Assembly (NCBI RefSeq): GCF_007565055.1
Contig: NC_044553.1
Location: 44,939,420-45,003,419, forward strand
DNA length: 64,000 nucleotides
Direction: 5' to 3'
Source: Rhinopithecus roxellana
Taxonomy: Eukaryota > Chordata > Mammalia > Primates > Cercopithecidae
The first letter of the stretch is position 1; each line of letters starts with the position of its first letter. The notes under the pieces are model-generated. The model saw nothing but the letters and a program-made list of their open reading frames with translations, did no database searches and had not been told where the DNA came from. Positions 47,730 to 60,770 of this stretch are shown piece by piece. The position numbers and the translations under genes were made by a program.

Positions 47730-48916
47730 GGAAGCCAGGCCTTTCTACCATGCATGATCTGTCACTGGCTGTGGACTACCCAGTGACAGCCGGCAGGATG
47801 GGTGTCCTCTGGTGAGCCAGCTTTCTTCAGCCAAAGCAATCCTCAAAGAGGACTGACAGCTGAGGGCCATTCTCTGGCAGCACTCCCAGCAGCTGGGGTA
47901 TTAGATTCTTTAGTCCTGAAGGGGATCTGGGTGGCACGTAAGAGCAGCCACTTTCCTTACCCTCAGTTTTCCCATCTACATAGTGGGAATAACAATAAGA
48001 CCTATCTCATAAGGTTTATTAGGAGATTAAATTAGATGATCATACTAATAGTGAACATTTACTGAGCACTCACTGTATACATGCCAGACACATCAAATAT
48101 GTGAGTTCATATTCATCTGTTGCCCAACACATTGTAAGCCCCCGGCAAACAGTGCTTATTATTAGTGGATGTGTCCAAGGTCACCCAGCTGCCACAACCA
48201 GGACAGAACCTAGATTTCCTGACTCTTGGGCAAATGCTTCTTCTGTAATAGGTCCCCTCTCTGCATGTACCTAATTATGTCTTCTTTTCATGATGGCCAT
48301 AGTAATTTTATGCAATGAAACAAAATTTGTGCTGCACAAAAGAAATGCTATTTTGCCTCATCATCTGAATGGAAGAGCTGTGAGTTGTCTGAAATTCATT
48401 CACACTCTCTCAGGCAGACCCTGTGTGACCAAAGACATTAATTTGCAGGACAGGCTGGGGCAGGAGGGGCTGGGCTCAGCTCCCTGCAGCCTACAGCTAA
48501 TTGGCCTCTGCGGCCCCACGTTCCAGTCCCAGCATCTGCTGACTTGGCATTCCTAAGAAGAGGGGAGAGGCCAGATACTATCATTTTAAAGAGGACAAAG
48601 TGAAGGACAGAGAGATTAGCCGATCTGCCCCCTTAATTATGCGGTGAGCTCGTGATGGAGCCAAGAATTGAATCCAGATTTCTCAAGTCCCAGATGGGTT
48701 TTTTCATCAGGAGGTCCTGCCACATTCCTTCTCTTGGAACCGCCCCCTCTCTGGATCCCAGAAACACATACCTGGGTTGAGTTCATGAGTGTGTGTGTCT
48801 CTCTTCCCTTCATGTTATCTTAATTCTTTAAAAGAAGGGAAAAAAATGTGCTTACCCTTAGAAAATGATCACTTAATTGAGATTAGTAGGGATGATGCAC
48901 AAATTTCTTAAATGCT
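47730..48916 (+). other. Non-coding; MIR relics
   Basis: Sense MIR text lies at about 47930-48050 (ctcagttttcccatctacat). Antisense MIR text lies at about 48055-48245 (aaggtcacccagctgccaca) and about 48570-48690. Confidence 0.5.
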
Positions 48917-49032
48917 TTTTTTTTTTTTTTTGAGACAGGATCTTCTGCTCTGTGGTCCAGACTGGAGTGCAATGGTGTGATCGTAGCTCACTGCATCCTG
49001 AAAGTCCTGGGCTCAAGCAATCTTTCTGCCTC

Positions 49033-49063
<31 letters not shown>

Positions 49064-49184
49064 GGTAGAGACAGGTTCTTGCTCTGTTGTGCAGGCTGGT
49101 GTTGAACTCCCGGGCTCAAGTTATCTTTCTACCACAGCCTCCCAAAGTGCTGGGATGATGGTCCTGGGCCACTGCATCTGGCCT
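48917..49184 (-). mobile_element. AluJ-like, antisense, with internal T-run expansion
   Basis: The T tail is followed by gagacaggatcttctgctct, and the element ends ggccactgcatctggcct. A segment of the right arm is missing and replaced by a T-run of about 27 at 49037-49063. Confidence 0.85.
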
Positions 49185-49450
49185 AACTGCTTTTAACCAC
49201 CTTTATTTTTCAAGAATTTTGGCTTGACACATCCAGAGCCCAGATAGAAGAGGTCTTCAGATTTGACCCACGCCATTTCTTGCCAGAATAATTTATATAT
49301 GGAGGCACTGTGCAAGTTATTAGTGTTAAAAGAACTTTCCTCTTCTAGTCAAAAATCTGAAATAAGATTAATATTGGCACAATCGGGGACTAAGAAGGGA
49401 CACTGGCTATCCAGGTGTTTCCATAGGCCACGCGCCACTGCGGGCTTTCA

Positions 49451-49464
49451 CCACTAGAGGGCGG
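49451..49464 (+). promoter_or_regulatory. CTCF-like motif, full core match
   Basis: ccactagagggcgg fits every position of the core CCASYAGRKGGCRS. It lies in unique sequence 26 kb downstream of POLR2M. Confidence 0.55.
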
Positions 49465-50238
49465 GATCTGAATCGTGCACTCTACGTTTCTTCCAAGAGT
49501 AGTCGTTCCAAACAAGGTAATTTACCAAAGAATTACTTACACTCAACTTCAGATACATATCCCAGTTATGTCTCCCCTCCCAACTAAATTCTAGATGTAA
49601 AAAATATGGACAATATAAGAAACAAAGCAATTTGCAAACTTTTATCTAACTGACCACATTGTTTCTATTTTTGTTACTCTTTTTGGGAAACCGCCAAAGT
49701 AAATACCCTCCTGTGAGTTGGCTTGGGGGTTAGCCGGCTGGGGCTCCTCTGCCCAGCCCCTTTATCTCAGCCTGGATCTTCTTTGGAAACAGAAATCATT
49801 TTGTCTTCTATCTTCTGGTGTTGATGTTTAGTCATTCTTTCCTTCAAAGAGCTGAGAAATCCTTTAAAAGCAAGACACAGCTTGTTGGTTAGTTCATTTG
49901 GTCATTCATTCATTCCATGGATGTTCACCAACATGAACATGCCATGTGACAGACTGTAAAGCTAATTCCTTGACCTCTTAAAATGAACAGTGTAGGGGGG
50001 AACCCTAATAGTTAAAAATGGGGAAATGTAATGGAAGGGTGCTATGGAAACATGAATTCTACTTGCTCCTGCTCACCTCCACAAAGGTAACTGATCTTCC
50101 ATACTCAATAGAGACCACACAGCGCTAGAATTACTATGGCACATCACCAGGTAATGCTGCATTACCTCCAATGTTGCGTTTAAAAGTGTATTCCCTTTAG
50201 GCTAGACTTGAAGTACAAATAAATCTATTAGCAGGAGA

Positions 50239-50480
50239 GCAACAAAAGTGCTGTGAAGAGAAGAGTCCTGGGCTATCAGGCTAGGAATCAAGATATATTG
50301 GGTGGTGGGGATGGGGGTGGGAGAGGAGGTGACAGGTTGAGGGGGTGGGGCAGAATTCTTGCTTTTCTGTTAACAAATTGAGTGCTTGGCGAAGTCACTT
50401 GACTTCTTGAGATTCGAATTGTCCAGTATCTAAAATGAAGGAGTAGAACCTGGTCAATGTGTTCCAAAATGTGTCTCTTA
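50239..50480 (+). repeat. MIR-like SINE with G-rich core, copy 2
   Basis: gcaacaaaagtgctgtgaag, a G-rich run at 50300-50350, cgaagtcacttgacttcttg, then aacctggtcaatgtgttcca. It is the relative of 42086-42320. Confidence 0.5.
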
Positions 50481-53129
50481 AAACAGAAATCTTGAGAAAA
50501 ATGGAATTTGGAGATCAGATGGGTTTGGAAAATGCAGCATAGTATGTGCCCCCTTTCACTCACTCTCCCATGGTAATTCTGCATCACCTTAGCTTTTTAA
50601 AGGTTTGAGAGGTCCTAGAGTAAAAAGCCTGCTTAACTTTATTTAACCCAGTATTTCCCAAATGTATTTGCCTGGAGATTCAGTTTTATGTGATAGCTAT
50701 TAATGTAGAAATGCTGGACTAAATATTCATTGAAAAGCTGATAAACATTTATTCAATGACTACTCTGTGCTAGGAAGCCATGTCTGGCTGTATTACATGA
50801 GTCTGTGAATTTTATGATTTAATCAAGTAAACAACATAGGTGGAGATTTTCCTGTAGGTTACATCTTCTAATTAATCTGTTCACAGTTTCCAGAAGATAC
50901 TGTGTAGTATCATTAGTGGTTTTTCACATCTGTAGCAAACTTTTTCTTCACTTTATATTGGAGTTCAAAACAGATTTAATTCTTTTAAATGAACATGGCA
51001 AACAGCAGAGGATAAATAGTGTTGACCCCTTGCTGGTCTTAACTCCCCATCTGATCATAGCTTGGACCAACCTTCAGATGCACTGGGCTCTTTTGAATAT
51101 TCATGGAAATTTCATTTTTTCATGTCCCCCTTTTTTGGGGGGGGTTTTAGGTACTTTAACAATTTGGGTAAAATTCAGTTAGTTTTAGAAAGGAGAAACT
51201 TTTAGTACATGTCTTCTTTTGTGCAGCTGATGAAAAAAATCCCCATCTGGTTAGCTAAAAAATAGAATCATGTTGTCTTTTGCCACTTTCACACAAAGGA
51301 AAAGGACATCATACAATCTATCTTTAGAATGTTCTCCCAGGTGTCTTACTCTGCAGAAACTTTAGGAAGTGAGTTTTGACAGAGGGCCTGGTTTCCTTTA
51401 TTTTAAAGTCATTTTGCTTTAGGTTTTCAAAAGAAGACAGGGTGCATGAGAGGGAGGGAGGGGAAAGAATGCACACGGGCTATGGTGAAAAATCCCATTG
51501 CCGGTTCTAACTTTGCCTTACATAACATTAGGAGAAAAGAATAGGCAGGAAGTTGGAATCTGCAAGTAAGACATTCTAAAATCTGGATTCTGTATTCTTT
51601 TTTATTCTCTTAAATTGACTCAATGCTGCTGGTTGTAATGTCTAAGTGATAGCTGCTGATAAATATTATCTTTGTGAACACACAGGGCATCATCAGATGT
51701 CAGGTCTGCAGACTCATTTTTTATGCAAGCCCAGCAGATTTTTGTGGCTATGGGCCAGGAATTTTAATGAAAGAAAACATCAAAGATGCAAAAGAAATGA
51801 GAATATTAGTCAAGGAAGATACACAGCGATGCTCTCTGATAACCCCTGGTATTGACATTAGAACTCTGTGGGAGCAACTTAAATAAACATCTGGACACCG
51901 AGTTTAGACATTTTCAGTGACAAACCCCAGACAGATCTTTTCGACTTGCAATAATAAATATTTCAGAGGCTATATGAATCAACTGAAAATCCTGTTTTCA
52001 ATTATTCTAGTTTTATAAATAGAGCATAATTATTCAAGTATAGAATTTCTTTTGAAGATTAGGTGAATTTTATATTTCCTTTGTCCATATTATACTTCAG
52101 TTTTATTATTCATATCAAATTTATGTCTGTGTGTTCAAAAATAATATAGTTAGCTTGCCAGATACTATTAAATCAGAATCCAGCTGAGCTTGATTTTTTG
52201 TTACTTTATTTTCAGGAAAGACCCTTTTACAGCCCTCCAGTACCGCAGTTCCGTGAACTTGTTCAGCTTGGCAGCCCAGCTAAGGACACCCGTGGTAGTA
52301 AAAAAAAAAAAAAAGCAGGAAGATTGGCTCCCTGGCTCTTCTTACCAAACTCTGGTTGTTTGGAGCAGTTTGACCATCATTTAGCCAGCAAGGCACCGGA
52401 AGGATGGTGTGCTGGTAATGCTTCAAGAGAGCCAAACTTTATTAAAAACCTGGCGGAAGTAAATATAGCTAGGCAGTCAGTGACCAAAACTCCTCGGATG
52501 GGCCTGTTGATTGCTATTGTAAATTTAAAAATATGAATACAGGCTTTTCTCTAGAAATTGAAAATAAGAAAGGAAAGCAAACTGTGATGAATTGCGTATA
52601 TTACTTCCAGAGAGCCTAAACGATCACATGTTAAAAGTTAGCATCTGCGGCAGGTAGTCCTTAATATTTATGATCCGCTCTGGCATTGAGAATGGGACGT
52701 GAGAGGGACATACTGGTTAGAGGCTGGCTTGATAACTCTTGGAGGCTTGTTACCTGGTGCTTGCCAGGGTATGCTTTGTGAAATAGTTATGTACACTCAT
52801 GCTCTTCCTCCCAGTCCCTGAACAGAGTGACACTCGTGGACTGGGACTGCCTCATTCTTGGGTCTGACACAGATGCCCTTTTAAAATGCTTTGAATAAAG
52901 AAGCCCTAGTTCTGTTTCTGACAGTTTCAGGGGAAGGAAGCTTTCGGCAAGCCACAATGTTTTTATTTGTCCAGATCAAATCTATAATTCGATAATAGTA
53001 GCTAGTGTTCATTGAGCCCCTACTAATTGCAAAACACTTATTAGGACCCACATTAAGGAAATACATGTATAAAATATAAAAAGTCTAATAGAACTAGAAG
53101 GCTTATAATGAAAAACAGAAATCCTCTTC

Positions 53130-54500
53130 TTAGTCTCATTCTATCCCTAAAGCAACTACTTTAGTTGTTTCTCAGTTATTTATCTCCAGATTTATAAATA
53201 ATATGCTTATAGTGCTATTGTTTCATTTCTAAGATAGACATTATCTACTGGCTGAAGAGTGTGGTTTCGCTCTTATACTTCATCCACTCACATTCCCGTA
53301 CACTTCTGCTCCCTTCATCCTTTCTATTTTAAATTAAATATCCAGTGTTTATATTATAAATACTATAAATAATATTTCTATTAATATTCTCAAAGTGTAG
53401 TGAGTGTCCTTCTTTACATGACTTGAGTTTGCTTTGGAATCTATAGTCACTTTGTTTAATTTTCTATGTGTCTAAAAATGAAGTCTGAAACTTTCCAACA
53501 GAAGCATAGAGCTCCTTTCTGTATTGTCAAATGAGTCAAACAAACTATTATTCCATTCTCTTTGACTTGGAGGCATCCCTGCTGGAGTTCTCTGTCCTGC
53601 ACTCTAGCCCGATGGGTCTAGTGATCTACCACACTCTGTCATTCTGAGACTTCGCTTCACTCTCACTCAGGGAATTCTCTTTACCTCATTCCTGTATATG
53701 ATCTGCTTTCTGGATCTCATGTCTTTGTCTTTCTCATTTTGCTCTCAAATGTTGACAAAACACATCTTTCAGCAAATATGAAAGTTGCAAAAAGGCAGCA
53801 TAGGAGACAAATTTTTCCATACCTTGTATGTTTGATGATTTGTTTTGTAGTTTGGCGGGGTATAGAATTCTAACTAGGAAATCATCCCCCACTTAGGATC
53901 TGGAATGTATAAATGACTCTACTGTCTTTTTGCTTCTAGTTACGGAGGAATTCAATGGCATTCTGATTCCAAATCCTTTATATGTGACTTCCCCCGTCCC
54001 TTTCTCACTCTGCCTCTCTCTTCGGCTCTCAACATTTAGGTCTTTTTTTTTTTTTTATTCTATAGGATATTAAAATTCCATGATAAACTCACTCAATCAC
54101 TTTGGTGTGAGCACCCTCTACCCGTTCTTTTTTGTGGAGATGTAGGGAGAGCTGGTGATTGTTGGGCTCATTGAATCTAGGAAAGCCTGTCTTAATTTCT
54201 GAAAAATTTTTCTTATATTAGTTAGTTGATAATTTACTCCTTGCTAGTTTCTGTCTTCTTATGTGGGAACTTCTGTTAGTCAGATATTGGATCTCCTGGA
54301 TAATTACTATAATATTTTAATTCATTATAGTTTTAAAAAATTCTCTTTGAATTATCTCTGTTTCTTTCAAGTGCTTCCCACCTGCCCCGCCCCATGCACC
54401 CCATTTGCTTTTGGTTTCTATCATGTTAGAGGCTCTCTTCTAATCTCTTCTATCCTTGCTGTCAGGTGAATTACTGAAAGGTCGTGGGGAGGTTCTGCAG
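53130..54500 (-). mobile_element. Possible ancient L1/HAL1 relic, antisense
   Basis: Antisense L1 ORF1-like phrases such as ggggtatagaattctaacta, attctgattccaaatccttt and agatattggatctcctggat appear. The stretch is very diverged. Confidence 0.45.
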
Positions 54501-55291
54501 GTGGGCCTGGAGTAAGAGGGCACCCAGCCTTTCTTTAGGAGATCCTCAGGTGTCAGCATCTGTCCCTCTATCAGGTTCTTTGGAAAGTCCCCTGCCTTTA
54601 GGGTGTGTCCCTGGCTGCCAGCATTTGAGGGATGGTGCTAGGATTCTCCCATTCAGCCTGCAGTCTTTCATTCTATCCCCCTAATTTTTGATAAATTGCC
54701 CCATCCTTTCTTCACCATGTACCCTGTGTATGCTTAAGTGTCTACTGAGTGTCCTCGAGTTCACCCCTCTCTGGCCTCTCTCACCAGCTGCAGGGGTTGG
54801 ACAAAGGGATGTGGGGGTCTCTCCACACTTTATGCAATTCATGAGCAAATTCTGTGGATTTTTGGCCTGCCTCTCAGTGTGACTTGCAGAGAATCTCACT
54901 GCCTCCCTCTCTGAAGCTTTCTAGGGTTCAGTGGTGTAAATTGGCCTGCTTTGCATTGGTTTCTCCCCTCTGCAGTTTCATATTAGCTTTCTTTACACTA
55001 GTGAATGGGTAGATGAGTTGGTATTTTTAATACTATTTTTATCAATCTGTGCTCATTTCAGCAGGGCTGCAAGGTAGAATGAATTTAAATGCATGTTTCA
55101 ATCTGCATTGTCTAAGTGGAAGTCTTAAGCCATCAACACAACAACCTTATAACGTGAATATTATCCCCATTTTGCAGATGGTGAACCAAGCATAGTGTAG
55201 GCCAAACAGCTAGGAATTGAGAGTGTTGGATCCTAAGGCCAGATCTGTCTGACCTTGAGCCTTGGAGGACTGAACTTAGTCATCTCCAAAG
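54501..55291 (+). other. Non-coding; one antisense MIR relic
   Basis: About 55140-55240 resembles an antisense MIR (aatattatccccattttgca). I see nothing else. Confidence 0.45.
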
Positions 55292-55468
55292 CAGTGGTTC
55301 TCAACTGTATTTGACATTAGAGCCACCCAGGGAGCTATAAGACATGCTAATACCTAGGCCACACTGAAACCGATTCAATCAGAATATCTAAGGATGAACT
55401 CCAGGCACTGATAGTTTTTACAGCTCCCCTGGGAGATTCTAATGTGCATCCTAGATTGAGAACTGATG
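55292..55468 (+). mobile_element. MER5A (hAT-Charlie non-autonomous DNA transposon)
   Basis: Begins cagtggttctcaactgtatt, includes cccagggagctataagacat and ctgggagattctaatgtgca, and ends with an imperfect inverted terminal repeat attgagaactgatg. It has no coding capacity. Confidence 0.88.
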
Positions 55469-55712
55469 CTCTGAATGTTCTTCCAGCTCTAGGATTCTAT
55501 CACTTTCCTTTTAGAGCAGAGGATTAGTGTGCAGTGTGACAGTCTGAATCTGTCTGGGAGGCTCCTCAGGCCATTTCCTCAATTGCTCTCCATCCTTTCC
55601 TCCTCCCTTGAGCCCTTTTTTACTGGCTCTTTAGGGTGTGTGGCTCTATTCAGATAGGGATGTCAGATGTAGTAAATAAAAATATGGGACACCTAGTTAA
55701 ATTTGAATTTCA

Positions 55713-55943
55713 CAATGAGAACACATGGACACAGGGAGGGGAGCATCACACTCCAGGGCCTGTCTGGGGTTTGGGGGCAAGGGGAAGGGAGAGCATTAGG
55801 ACAAATACCTAATGCATGTGGGGCTTAAAACCTAGATGACAGGTTGATGGGTGCAGCAAACCACCATGGCACATGTATACCTATGTAACAAACCTGCATG
55901 TTCTGCACATGTATCTCAGAACTTAAAAAAAAAAAACAAAAAC
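55713..55943 (+). mobile_element. 5'-truncated L1 (L1PA/PB-type) 3' end, sense
   Basis: 231 bp of L1 3' UTR (acacatggacacagggaggg, ggcacatgtatacctatgta) with an A-rich tail. Target-site duplications aaatttgaatttca (55699-55712) and aaattcgaatttca (55944-55957) differ at one base. Confidence 0.92.
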
Positions 55944-55957
55944 AAATTCGAATTTCA

Positions 55958-58900
55958 GATAACAATGAAAACTTTTTAAAGTATTACATGTAATATTTGT
56001 GACATACTGTATTTTACTGAAGAATTATTTGTTGATTCTTTGAAATGCAAATTGAACAGAGTGTTCTTTATTTCATCTGGCCACCCTATATTCAGAGCCC
56101 CAGTGTGCAGAGTAGTGGAGGTTGGTAGGCGCTTTCCTCTGGAAGTAGCCCACCTTTGGGCCCTCTGTGCTCCCCAGGCTCCCCTGCACATGACCGCCCC
56201 TCCCAGAGGAGAATCCAGTGCCTGGGCAAAAATGATGCTCCCATTTTTCTTCCTTTCCCTCTTATAAGTAGTATAAGTATTCTCAATGTCAGTTTAAATA
56301 CTACCTTTTCCAATATATCTTCCCCACGTTTTCTGGTAAAGCACTTCATTTGGTAATCATTAACAGTTGCAGTTATGGAGTTTCATGCCCCCTGTTGTGA
56401 GATGGCACCTGCCCGCCTCCACCATGCGACTGAAAGCATCTCCAGGGAAGAGATCTTGTTGTTCACCTTCCTGTGCCCTCACCACTTGTGTCTCCAGGTT
56501 TCCAGGGTATAGTAGTAGCACATGGGGGCCCTTAGGAACGTGGTTGAGAAGTTACATCTTCATTGTCCCAGGGGTTGACTTCTCCCCTCACCCCTTCCTT
56601 TGGCAAATTTCTTTTTCCTGTCAAGCTAGACACTAGAGCATACACCTGAAGGAGGCACTCACTCTCAGGGAAGTGCACATTCAGGGTCTGTACTTGCATG
56701 GCCCTAAGACTGAGGGCCACCTTAAATTTTACACCCTTTGCCTGGCTTGCCTCACCCTGGGCTGGCCCTGCCTCTTTGGGAAGCCAGCACCCACCCCTTG
56801 GCCCAAAATAAAACAGGCCTTGGATCACTCAAGTAGCAAGGTGTGTTTCACAAGCTCCATGTGCTTGGTTTTTGTCCCCCTTGCCCATCCGCCACATGTG
56901 GATGCTGAGATCTGTTCCTTTGGTCCGTAGGCCACCATTGCATTGCCAGCACATGAGAGTCGGTGTGTGTGAAATGCACACTCTAGGTACACAGAATTGC
57001 CTGCAGACAAATATTTATTGACAGTTAAGAAAATGTAGTAACAATGAGCATCAGTTCCTGTCCTCAATGTATATAAGAGTCTTAATTATATGCCTTTTAT
57101 ATTCTATGCCTCTCTGTTAACAAAAACATATTCCCTCCAAAAAGAAAAAAATCACAGAGCTTTCTATTCTGCAATACCTTGAACAGAAATAGGGTCATTG
57201 ATGCCCTTAACAGACTGTGTTGCTGTAGACAGCCCTTAACCTTACAGACCTTGGTTTCTTCATTTGTACAATGATGGGGGATCAGATGAAACAATCTCTG
57301 GGACCCCTCTGTATTTTAAAACTTCCATAATTTTTCTAGCCTAGTATTTTATTGTCTACTAAACTGGTACTTAAGTCTTATGAAGCAACAAAAATATTTC
57401 AATTTTGGTTATCTTTCTTGGTTCATCACTTAATCTAGTTCCATATCCTGGCATACTGCTTTGTCTAAAACCCATATTTTAATTTTTTTAAAATCAATTT
57501 ATCCCTTATAACTCTTTTTCATGTCCCATAAAAATGATGGATAAGGGAAGGTAGATAAAGCTGCAGATCAAACTGAAATTCTGATAATCTAATAAATGCT
57601 TTGAGCACCAATCTTGCAGTTTACGATCTCTTGCCAATTGATTTATGGCCCCGTAGTAAATTTTCTCTCTCACTTATCAAATATTTATTAGAACATCTTG
57701 TTCTTAACAGACAAAGTACTGTATAAAACATCTGTCAAAACAAAAGCCAATTCAATTAAATATCTTTTACTTCCAAATCTACTTCTCTGGTTCTCTCCAG
57801 CATCCAGATTGCAAAACAACAAGTTGTGTTATGCACAATCTTTGAGCAAGTTTTCAGAAGCAAAAAATGTATACCATTAAAACTAAAGTTAATCTGAAAG
57901 GAGTGAAAAATCTCCATTTACTTCCCAGTGGAGGGCTGGCCCACCCAGTGATTCCTGATCTTGTCATCGGTGATGGCTCATTTTCCCCTCACAGACCCTA
58001 TAATTTGCAAGATTTTTTTGAGAAACAAACTTCATTTGCTTGGTAGTCACTCATTTATTATTAATCCAAAGATGTATTCACCACTAGCTCCCCTTGTTAG
58101 TCAATGATAATCGACGTCCAGTCACAGAGTTGATATAATTCCAGCTAAAACAAAGGAAAATAAATGTAGGTACAATTTCTTTTGGCATCTTGAAATACTA
58201 AAATAATCTAAGGGTCTCTCCATTACTGTCTTTGAAGAAACAACGAAGCAAGTGTAAACTGAGACATTTTTCACTCCGATTCTCTTTTTCTACTGTCAAC
58301 TCCCACCAGAAAAAAAGAAAACGGCATTTAATTTTCCAAGAGCGGTAGCGGTAAGAGAGAACTTTGGGCTTTTTGTAGCAGAGATTCGCGTCTGTACTTC
58401 CTCGAACATTTTGTTTGTGTATGAGGGAGAAATGCTCAAATTTGTGTCCTCCACCCCTCTTTTTGACCTACCAACCTCTGAGCTACATTCTGAAGGTCAG
58501 TTTATGGAAGATTTGAATGTGTGGCTTAGTGAGCCTGACTCGTAAGCTTTCCACAGTTTAAATTTCTCCAGAATTCAAGGTTCCAAAATTGTTGTTGCTA
58601 AATGCTCCCCAAATGTAGCATGGATCAATGACATATTGAAAGCATATGTATGTTCACCTCCATATTGATGTCATTTCCTATAACATCGGGAATTATATGT
58701 GAGGTGCAGGGCGGCGGGGTGCAAGTGAGGAGATCTGACAAGCAGAAGCAAATGCAAAATGTATTCCAAGAGATGGCTCCATAGGATTTTCAGTGCTAAA
58801 GTTGAGAACTGAAACACACACTCGTCTTAAAGAACAGAAAAAGCATTCTGTGGATGGACATTAGTAACACCAGAGCCATTCTCTCTTCCATGTATGAACA

Positions 58901-59669
58901 TTTCTTTTCCATAGGAAATTTTGGAAATAGTCTTAGCTGGAAAGTCATATCAATTGCCACAGTCGTAGCTACTTTCCCCCTGGACTTAACCTTTCAATCG
59001 TGATATTGCCATTGCCCCAGGGAGTAGGGATAGAATAGATAACTTCAGTCAACAGATTTTCAAACTTGTTCCCTTCTGCCCCTGTTACACAAGTCCCCTT
59101 CCTGACCACTGAAGGGAAAAGAAGGAAAAAATGCAGGTTAGAATAATATAGAAGTGGAGTTTTACAAATGGTGGATTTTTGTCATTTCTGGCCTGGGTGG
59201 TCTGAGTTCCTCTGTGGACAGCGTGTATTTTAATTTCCATCTTTAAAACTCAGCTACTGAAGGTCAAAAGTAGTTTTTTAAACACTGCAAATTGTCCTTG
59301 GGCATTTAGCATTTTAAATGTTAGCCCTGAGTTTCTCTAACACCGAAAAAGACTCCACTGCAAGCAGATGGACTTGCAAGTCCCTCCATTTGACTCCCAC
59401 GGTCCTGGGGCCCCTCCTAGCAGTGCAACCTCCAGAGCAAGTCTAGAGCAAAACTGGGAGGAAGCAGTTTGTGCAGAAAGGCCGTGAAGTCATTACTTGC
59501 CATGCCTGTTTCCCCTGCCTTCTTCCTGGGTGAAGCACAGCGGCACCGAAGCTGCCCAGTCAGAGACCCCTCAGGGCCCTGCCTGCCTGTTCCAGCTGCG
59601 GCCCTCACTGATCTGCTTTCCATGGGCCCAAGATGCCTGACCCCGGGAGAGAATATTCTTCCAGATCAG
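55958..59669 (+). other. Non-coding stretch, largely unique
   Basis: No recognisable exon. A weak sense MIR lies near 57230-57310. 57900-59300 appears free of repeats, but I cannot judge conservation from sequence alone. Confidence 0.45.
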
Positions 59670-59850
59670 TTAGCCCCCATTTGGTATTTACTAGCTAAAT
59701 GATATTGGGCAAGTTGCTCAGCTTTCTGTACTTCAATTCCTTACCTGTACAATGGATTTTGTGCAGATCAAATAATATGCCGCATGTAAAGCACTTAGTA
59801 GAGTGCTCAGTCCCTATTAAGGGGACAGGAAAAGTTAGTTCTTATTATTA
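59670..59850 (+). mobile_element. MIR SINE, sense
   Basis: tttactagctaaatgatatt, gggcaagttgctcagctttc and gtaaagcacttagtagagtg follow the MIR order. Confidence 0.75.
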
Positions 59851-60050
59851 ATGTGATTAACAATGTTGGAGGGGAAGTGTCCGTGTGTGATAAGGTCTCA
59901 ATATTTTCCTTTGTATTTCCACATCCAGATGCGTTAGGCAAGAATGTGGAACCCCCCGGACCTTAATGACATTGTGGGAGGCTGCCTGAGGCTGGAGTGT
60001 GTGAAAGGGAAGGAGGCCTTGGCTGCCTTTAGCAGCCACATCTTGAAAGG

Positions 60051-60064
60051 CCACAAGGTGGCGG
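60051..60064 (+). promoter_or_regulatory. CTCF-like motif, one mismatch
   Basis: ccacaaggtggcgg matches the CTCF core except at position 5. It has the same orientation as the site at 49451. Confidence 0.4.
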
Positions 60065-60579
60065 TGAAACACACCAGAGAGGGCTCATGCAGGCTCCTGG
60101 AGCTCTTTCTTGCTGGGTGCAGAGCCTTGGGGATATAACCCTAGCAAGACAGAGCCTGTTCCTGTCCTCACCAAGCTTCCGGTTTGGCAGGGGAGAGAGT
60201 AGCAAACAAATCATTGCCCTCCAATTCTCCAGCAGGGGTTTCCTTGTTTTTTGTTTTTGTTTTGTCTATTTTACTGGCTACATGCACCCAACCCAAAGTT
60301 TGGTCCCCTTCTCCCTGCTGTCCCCTGAGCCCTCTCTGTCATAAGTCCCCACTACACTCTTAGGCTCTGGTTCTTGAGCTCACCTACCCGCTTAACCAAG
60401 TCTGGTCCCTGTAACTGTGCGCAACCAGCAGAGAGTGAATTTGTTTTGTCCTGTAGATTCTTCATGTTTCTCAGTCTGGAGGTTTCAAGTTAGGGTCTGA
60501 CTCAGTGGGTTCAGTTCCTAGGGAAGCTCCATCTCCCTAATATTCCTACTGAAAAGTAGTTTCAGGAATTCAGATAACA

Positions 60580-60770
60580 TTGATTGAACTTGCAGTATGT
60601 GAGAGGCACTGTGCTAAGCACTCAATATGTATGATCTCACTTAGTTCTCTTAATCAACCTTCGAAATTGGTACTATATTTACCCTAATCTTATAGAAGAG
60701 GAAATTGACGCTAAACAACATGCCCAGATGTCAGAGTTTGTCAGCTGCAGAGCTGGGATCTGAATTCTGT
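60580..60770 (-). mobile_element. MIR SINE, antisense
   Basis: gaggcactgtgctaagcact, then gaagaggaaattgacgctaa and gcagagctgggatctgaatt form the MIR reverse complement. Confidence 0.75.

Larger units (their letters stand above)
49185..53129 (+). other. Non-coding stretch; no gene supported
   Basis: Apart from the CTCF-like motif and a MIR-like SINE with G-rich core (50239-50480), I see mostly unique AT-rich sequence. ORFs at 51646-51886 and 52190-52536 have no recognised similarity, and the latter contains a poly-Lys run from an A-tract. Confidence 0.5.

Noticed and set aside
51646..51886. Two overlapping plus-strand ORFs of about 70 codons
   Set aside because: No recognised family, no supporting splice sites, and two frames open at once.
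52190..52536. Possible exon preceded by an acceptor-like ttattttcag
   Set aside because: The frame contains a poly-Lys run from an A-tract, no donor of note and no similarity I can recognise.
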